Part shown: one piece after another, positions 51,701 to 53,093 of the stretch
Layout of the letters: each line of letters starts with the position of its first letter
Position numbering within the stretch: the first letter of the stretch is position 1
Assembly (NCBI GenBank): GCA_016630905.1
Contig: WBMQ01000024.1
Span: 1 to 53,093, forward strand
From: Capillidium heterosporum
Taxonomy: Eukaryota > Entomophthoromycota > Entomophthoromycetes > Entomophthorales > Capillidiaceae
Direction: 5' to 3'
DNA: 53,093 bases
Notes under the pieces: model-generated
Databases searched by the model: none
What the model was told of the DNA's origin: nothing
The model's input: the letters and a program-made list of their open reading frames with translations, nothing else
Program-made: the position numbers and the translations under genes

Positions 51701-52715
51701 TACCATTGGTGAAGTCCACGAGTACCAACTCTTTTCTGAAGCCGCTGTTGCAATGGTTGGGTAAGGACCTACTTTTACGAGAGTCTCCACATCGAAAACA
51801 ACCGTTTCTTCTTCTGGGATACTCCACTTGTTCCATCTCCCATCCTCATAATATTTTGTCCATCCAATCTTATCCGACCAAACTTTTGGCTTCACAGGCA
51901 ACTTGGTTGTAACGAATCGCTTAGATAAGCCAAGGTAAGGCTCGGCTACCTCACAGCTATCTTATAAAAATGCTCACCAATTGTACTTGCCTTCCAATTT
52001 GGGGGGGTTCAAAGGTTATCGAGTTTAGCTTCTCACCAACTCCTTGCCAAAGATATCTTTTTGGTCAGGTGTTGGATACTTAGTTGTTCGGTTTCCTCGC
52101 ATTTTGAATTGGCGGTATATATCACCAAATGACTTTTTTTGAAAATTGAGGGAGGAGGAAGTTGGATTTGCCGGCAAAGTTGGTAGGAGCCTCTTCTTTA
52201 TCAAATAAAAATATCAATAAACTTGCCAAATATGATTTGATTATGAAACTTTATTAACCTTTAGTTCTGCTAGTTCATTAGTTGTAATAGATTTATCTGA
52301 ATAAAATTTATCCCCATATGCTTCTCTAGAAAGTACTTTTATGCTATTTACCTTGGAGCTGGTATTGATACAGTTATATGTGCTCAGTGTTGAAAAAATA
52401 GATGATGCTTTAAACTATTGAAATGTAAAATACATGTTAACGTTATTACTATTAAAATGAATATTCATAAAAGCAAAAACTCACTTTTTCAACATTCCTA
52501 AGCCTTCTCAAACTCTTATACTTAAGAGTACCCGAATTGCCACCTTTATTTGCAAAACTATCGTAAACGGTAGTAAAATTACACTTGGAAAGTATATTTA
52601 CTGTATACGTTTGTCTAGGGTTGAGCTTTCTGTTTGAACATCTAAGCAGCTTGTTGAGCATCTGTATTGAAAGCTTAAACTCTGAATTTTTAGCAACTTT
52701 TATAAACCCAGTCAA
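48789..52715 (-). CDS. MIP1: Mitochondrial DNA polymerase gamma (MIP1/POLG), with frameshifts
   Basis: Family A polymerase that replicates mitochondrial DNA. Exonuclease motifs: VVFDVETL (Exo I), NIVIAHNASYDRARM (Exo II) and MYCAMDVEVTHEVY (Exo III). Polymerase motifs: GADVDSEELWISSLIGDS (A), GRGQAKVFNYGRIYGAG (B) and MLSVHDEVRFLV (C). After GISLDILQLRE comes a low-complexity extension of roughly 170 residues, as in fungal Mip1. Two clear one-base excesses break the frame: the T4 run at 51509-51512 (HVAVGG then LSTIQRQKWLKYKK) and a C4 run at 51025-51034. A further base is missing near 51950. The start is inferred: two upstream exons (from ATG at 52715, basic and presequence-like) join by clean phase, but the first 200 residues are weakly supported. 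The part from 51901 rightward could instead be another gene. Confidence 0.88.
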
Positions 52716-53093
52716 CTAAATTCATCATCACAAAGATTTTACAGTGGATTGCAAATTCATTCAGCATTACAAAGCTTTTGCACTTCATAGTCAGTCATTC
52801 AAGCAAATATACATTTTTATCAATACTTGTCCAAACTTTTACACGTACTCAAATTACGAAGCTTGATGTCCGATATATGGATCTAATGTCCTTTACAACA
52901 TGAAGGGGTCTTTTCTAAGCAGATCAAAGTTTGGATTTAGTAGAACCAGCTGTTTCATAGAATTTAGTTTACAAGCAAAAGAAATCCAAAGTTGCATTCC
53001 GATTTCAATTACATACCTAATGTGCCGTTCTATGTACAAAGCTTTTAAATGGAATCAGAATAGATATATCAACAAAATCATATACTTCAAGCA
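52716..53093. other. Right-end intergenic sequence
   Basis: Upstream side of the inferred POLG start. No gene or repeat recognised. Confidence 0.35.

Overview
This window is fungal nuclear DNA. Right of about 30.5 kb the genes carry many short (about 36-60 nt) GT-AG introns and encode fungal-type proteins: mitochondrial DNA polymerase gamma with a C-terminal extension, a Slt2-type MAP kinase, SAC3, a patatin-type lipid-droplet lipase, CMS1 and CMR1. Left of that, the repeats carry a strong repeat-induced-point-mutation (RIP) signature, with C to T and G to A changes on both strands. RIP suggests an ascomycete or another RIP-competent fungus, but I cannot name the species.

Layout. At 1-473 lies ribosomal protein eL43 (minus strand), with two 2-nt lesions. 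From about 0.9 to 30.4 kb there is an extremely AT-rich, essentially gene-free block made largely of nested and broken long terminal repeats (LTRs). I separate them by their ends into LTR1 (about 0.9 kb), LTR2 (about 0.74 kb), LTR3 (about 0.6 kb), family A (about 0.79 kb) and family D (about 0.63 kb). Ten insertions have 5-bp target duplications that match exactly or after allowing for RIP transitions, and three have a readable empty site elsewhere in the window. I found no intact retrotransposon coding region, so the block looks like a graveyard of solo LTRs. A 6-kb island at 15.4-21.3 kb has a different texture and no recognisable LTR.

From 30.7 kb to the right end the DNA is gene-dense: CMR1/WDR76-like WD40 protein (+), SAMHD1-like dNTP hydrolase (-), CMS1 (+), SAC3 (-), a solo LTR with little RIP, TGL3/4/5-family lipase (-), SLT2 MAP kinase (-) and POLG/MIP1 (-). 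These are mostly unrelated housekeeping genes. Three of them (CMR1, SAMHD1, POLG) share a DNA-damage, dNTP or DNA-replication theme, which may be coincidence.

The main oddity in the genes is a set of small indels, mostly in mononucleotide or dinucleotide runs, that break otherwise well-conserved reading frames in eL43, POLG, SAC3 and the lipase. CMR1, SAMHD1, CMS1 and SLT2 read through cleanly once introns are placed. Uncorrected sequencing error is the simplest explanation. Pseudogenisation or translational frameshifting cannot be excluded from the sequence alone.
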